The notes below the pieces were generated by a model, which saw only the letters and a program-made list of their open reading frames with translations, searched no databases and was not told the DNA's origin. 6,989 nucleotides of DNA from assembly GCA_000995845.1 (NCBI GenBank), contig LCEZ01000039.1, positions 1-6,989 on the forward strand. Reading direction: 5' to 3'. This DNA comes from Parcubacteria group bacterium GW2011_GWD2_43_10 (lineage in GTDB: Bacteria; Patescibacteriota; Patescibacteriia; Veblenbacterales; UBA10138). The number at the start of each line of letters is the position of its first letter. The first letter of the stretch is position 1. The position numbers were made by a program, and so were the translations under genes. Shown here one piece after another: positions 6,713-6,989 of this stretch.

Positions 6713-6786
6713 ATAATTTATTTGCAATTGCCAGCTAGTGTATTCATACCACTAGTTAGCCTACTATATAAAATTGGCTAATAGCC
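6713..6786 (-). promoter_or_regulatory. Inverted-repeat-rich 5' leader of the surface-protein gene
   Basis: The leader of the predicted transcript can fold locally. TAGCC and GGCTA (plus-strand 6776-6780 with 6757-6761) can pair across about 14 nt. An 11-bp near-palindrome, ggctaatagcc, spans 6776-6786, so the same arm has two possible partners. Just before the gene, CTAGTG and CACTAG (6750-6755 with 6735-6740) form a second stem with a 9-nt loop. No known riboswitch is recognised, and no ribosome binding site precedes the ATG. Confidence 0.4.
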
Positions 6787-6813
6787 TTAAAAAATATTAA
6801 GTTAACATATGAC

Positions 6814-6840
6814 ATTATCACAAATATATAATCTTGTCAA
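6814..6840 (-). promoter_or_regulatory. Sigma70-type promoter for the surface protein-sortase unit
   Basis: On the minus strand TTGACA at 6840-6835 matches the -35 consensus exactly. GATAAT at 6819-6814 follows after 15 bp and is preceded by an extended -10 TG (TGTGATAAT). TAATGT with a 17-bp spacer is a weaker alternative. Transcription would begin near 6807, about 95 nt before the ATG at 6712. It lies directly downstream of the terminator at 6893-6927, which fits a fresh start for a new transcription unit. Confidence 0.65.
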
Positions 6841-6892
6841 GGGCTATATATTAACAACTTTAAACAACCGCACCTTAGCACTTTTGACTTAA

Positions 6893-6927
6893 AAATAAAA
6901 GGACCCTGGCTCTTGAGCCAAGGTCCT
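6893..6927 (-). terminator. Intrinsic terminator of an upstream minus-strand gene
   Basis: AGGACC and TGGCTC (6900-6912) pair with GAGCCA and GGTCCT (6915-6927), with a single C/A mismatch and a tight loop. Read on the minus strand the hairpin is followed by TTTTATTTTTAAG, a good U-rich tail. The plus-strand side lacks a T-run, so it serves minus-strand transcription entering from beyond the window. Confidence 0.8.
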
Positions 6928-6939
6928 GGGAATTAACCT

Positions 6940-6989
6940 TTAAATTATTGACAATATCACCGCCAAAGCCAGAACAAATACTGTATGGC
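6940..6989 (-). CDS. Possible C-terminus of an upstream membrane protein (partial)
   Basis: One minus-strand frame gives HTVFVLALAVILSII followed by TAA at 6942-6940, ending 12 bases before the terminator stem. The strongly hydrophobic residues would suit a C-terminal membrane helix. Fifteen residues are too few to name a family. Of the other two frames, one closes after ten residues and the other reads through the terminator. The position relative to the terminator is the main support. Confidence 0.4.
   Translation of the reverse strand, partial: HTVFVLALAVILSII

Noticed and set aside
6713..6727. TTG at 6727 as the start of the surface protein
   Set aside because: It adds only five residues, has no better ribosome binding site than the ATG at 6712, and does not improve the signal peptide. 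It remains possible.

Overview
The window looks like a chromosomal piece of a Candidate Phyla Radiation (Patescibacteria) bacterium, probably near the Parcubacteria group. This rests on family-level resemblance: a compact alanyl-tRNA synthetase N-terminus, a class D/E-like sortase, and a very long surface protein carrying a duplicated GQ(I/V)WYV...G.(K/R)YYI domain, which I associate with CPR surface proteins. Every stop codon used is TAA and nothing suggests UGA recoding. All genes lie on the minus strand, so transcription runs from high to low coordinates.

Layout in transcription order: (1) 6940-6989, the probable last residues of an upstream membrane protein, followed by an intrinsic terminator at 6893-6927. 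(2) 6728-6892, an AT-rich intergenic region with a good sigma70-type promoter (6814-6840) and an inverted-repeat-rich leader of about 95 nt. (3) 2297-6712, a secreted modular surface protein of about 1,471 residues. Its order is signal peptide, GYWKTH domain, seven prealbumin/CnaB-like domains with two DUF11-like domains interleaved among the first three, a deca-glycine hinge, an Ig-like segment, two WYV domains flanking two Ca-binding type DxDxDG loops, and an LPRTG sorting signal with membrane anchor. (4) 1466-2263, a membrane-anchored sortase-family protein 33 nt downstream, ending at a strong hairpin terminator (1413-1450). (5) 273-1397 mnmA, and (6) 1-260, the N-terminus of alaS, 12 nt after mnmA.

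The surface protein and sortase read as one unit: a sorting substrate and its presumed anchoring enzyme. The most striking observation is that the sortase active-site position, normally Cys in the T-C-x-P-x-G-T context, is Ser (TCT) and the protein has no cysteine at all, while the catalytic His and Arg contexts are intact. The seven prealbumin-like domains each keep one Lys, one Glu and one Asn at equivalent positions, as expected for intramolecular isopeptide bonds, plus a Cys pair always 12 residues apart. The result would be a stalk with two possible kinds of covalent lock per domain. mnmA and alaS are tRNA-related housekeeping genes unrelated to the surface locus.
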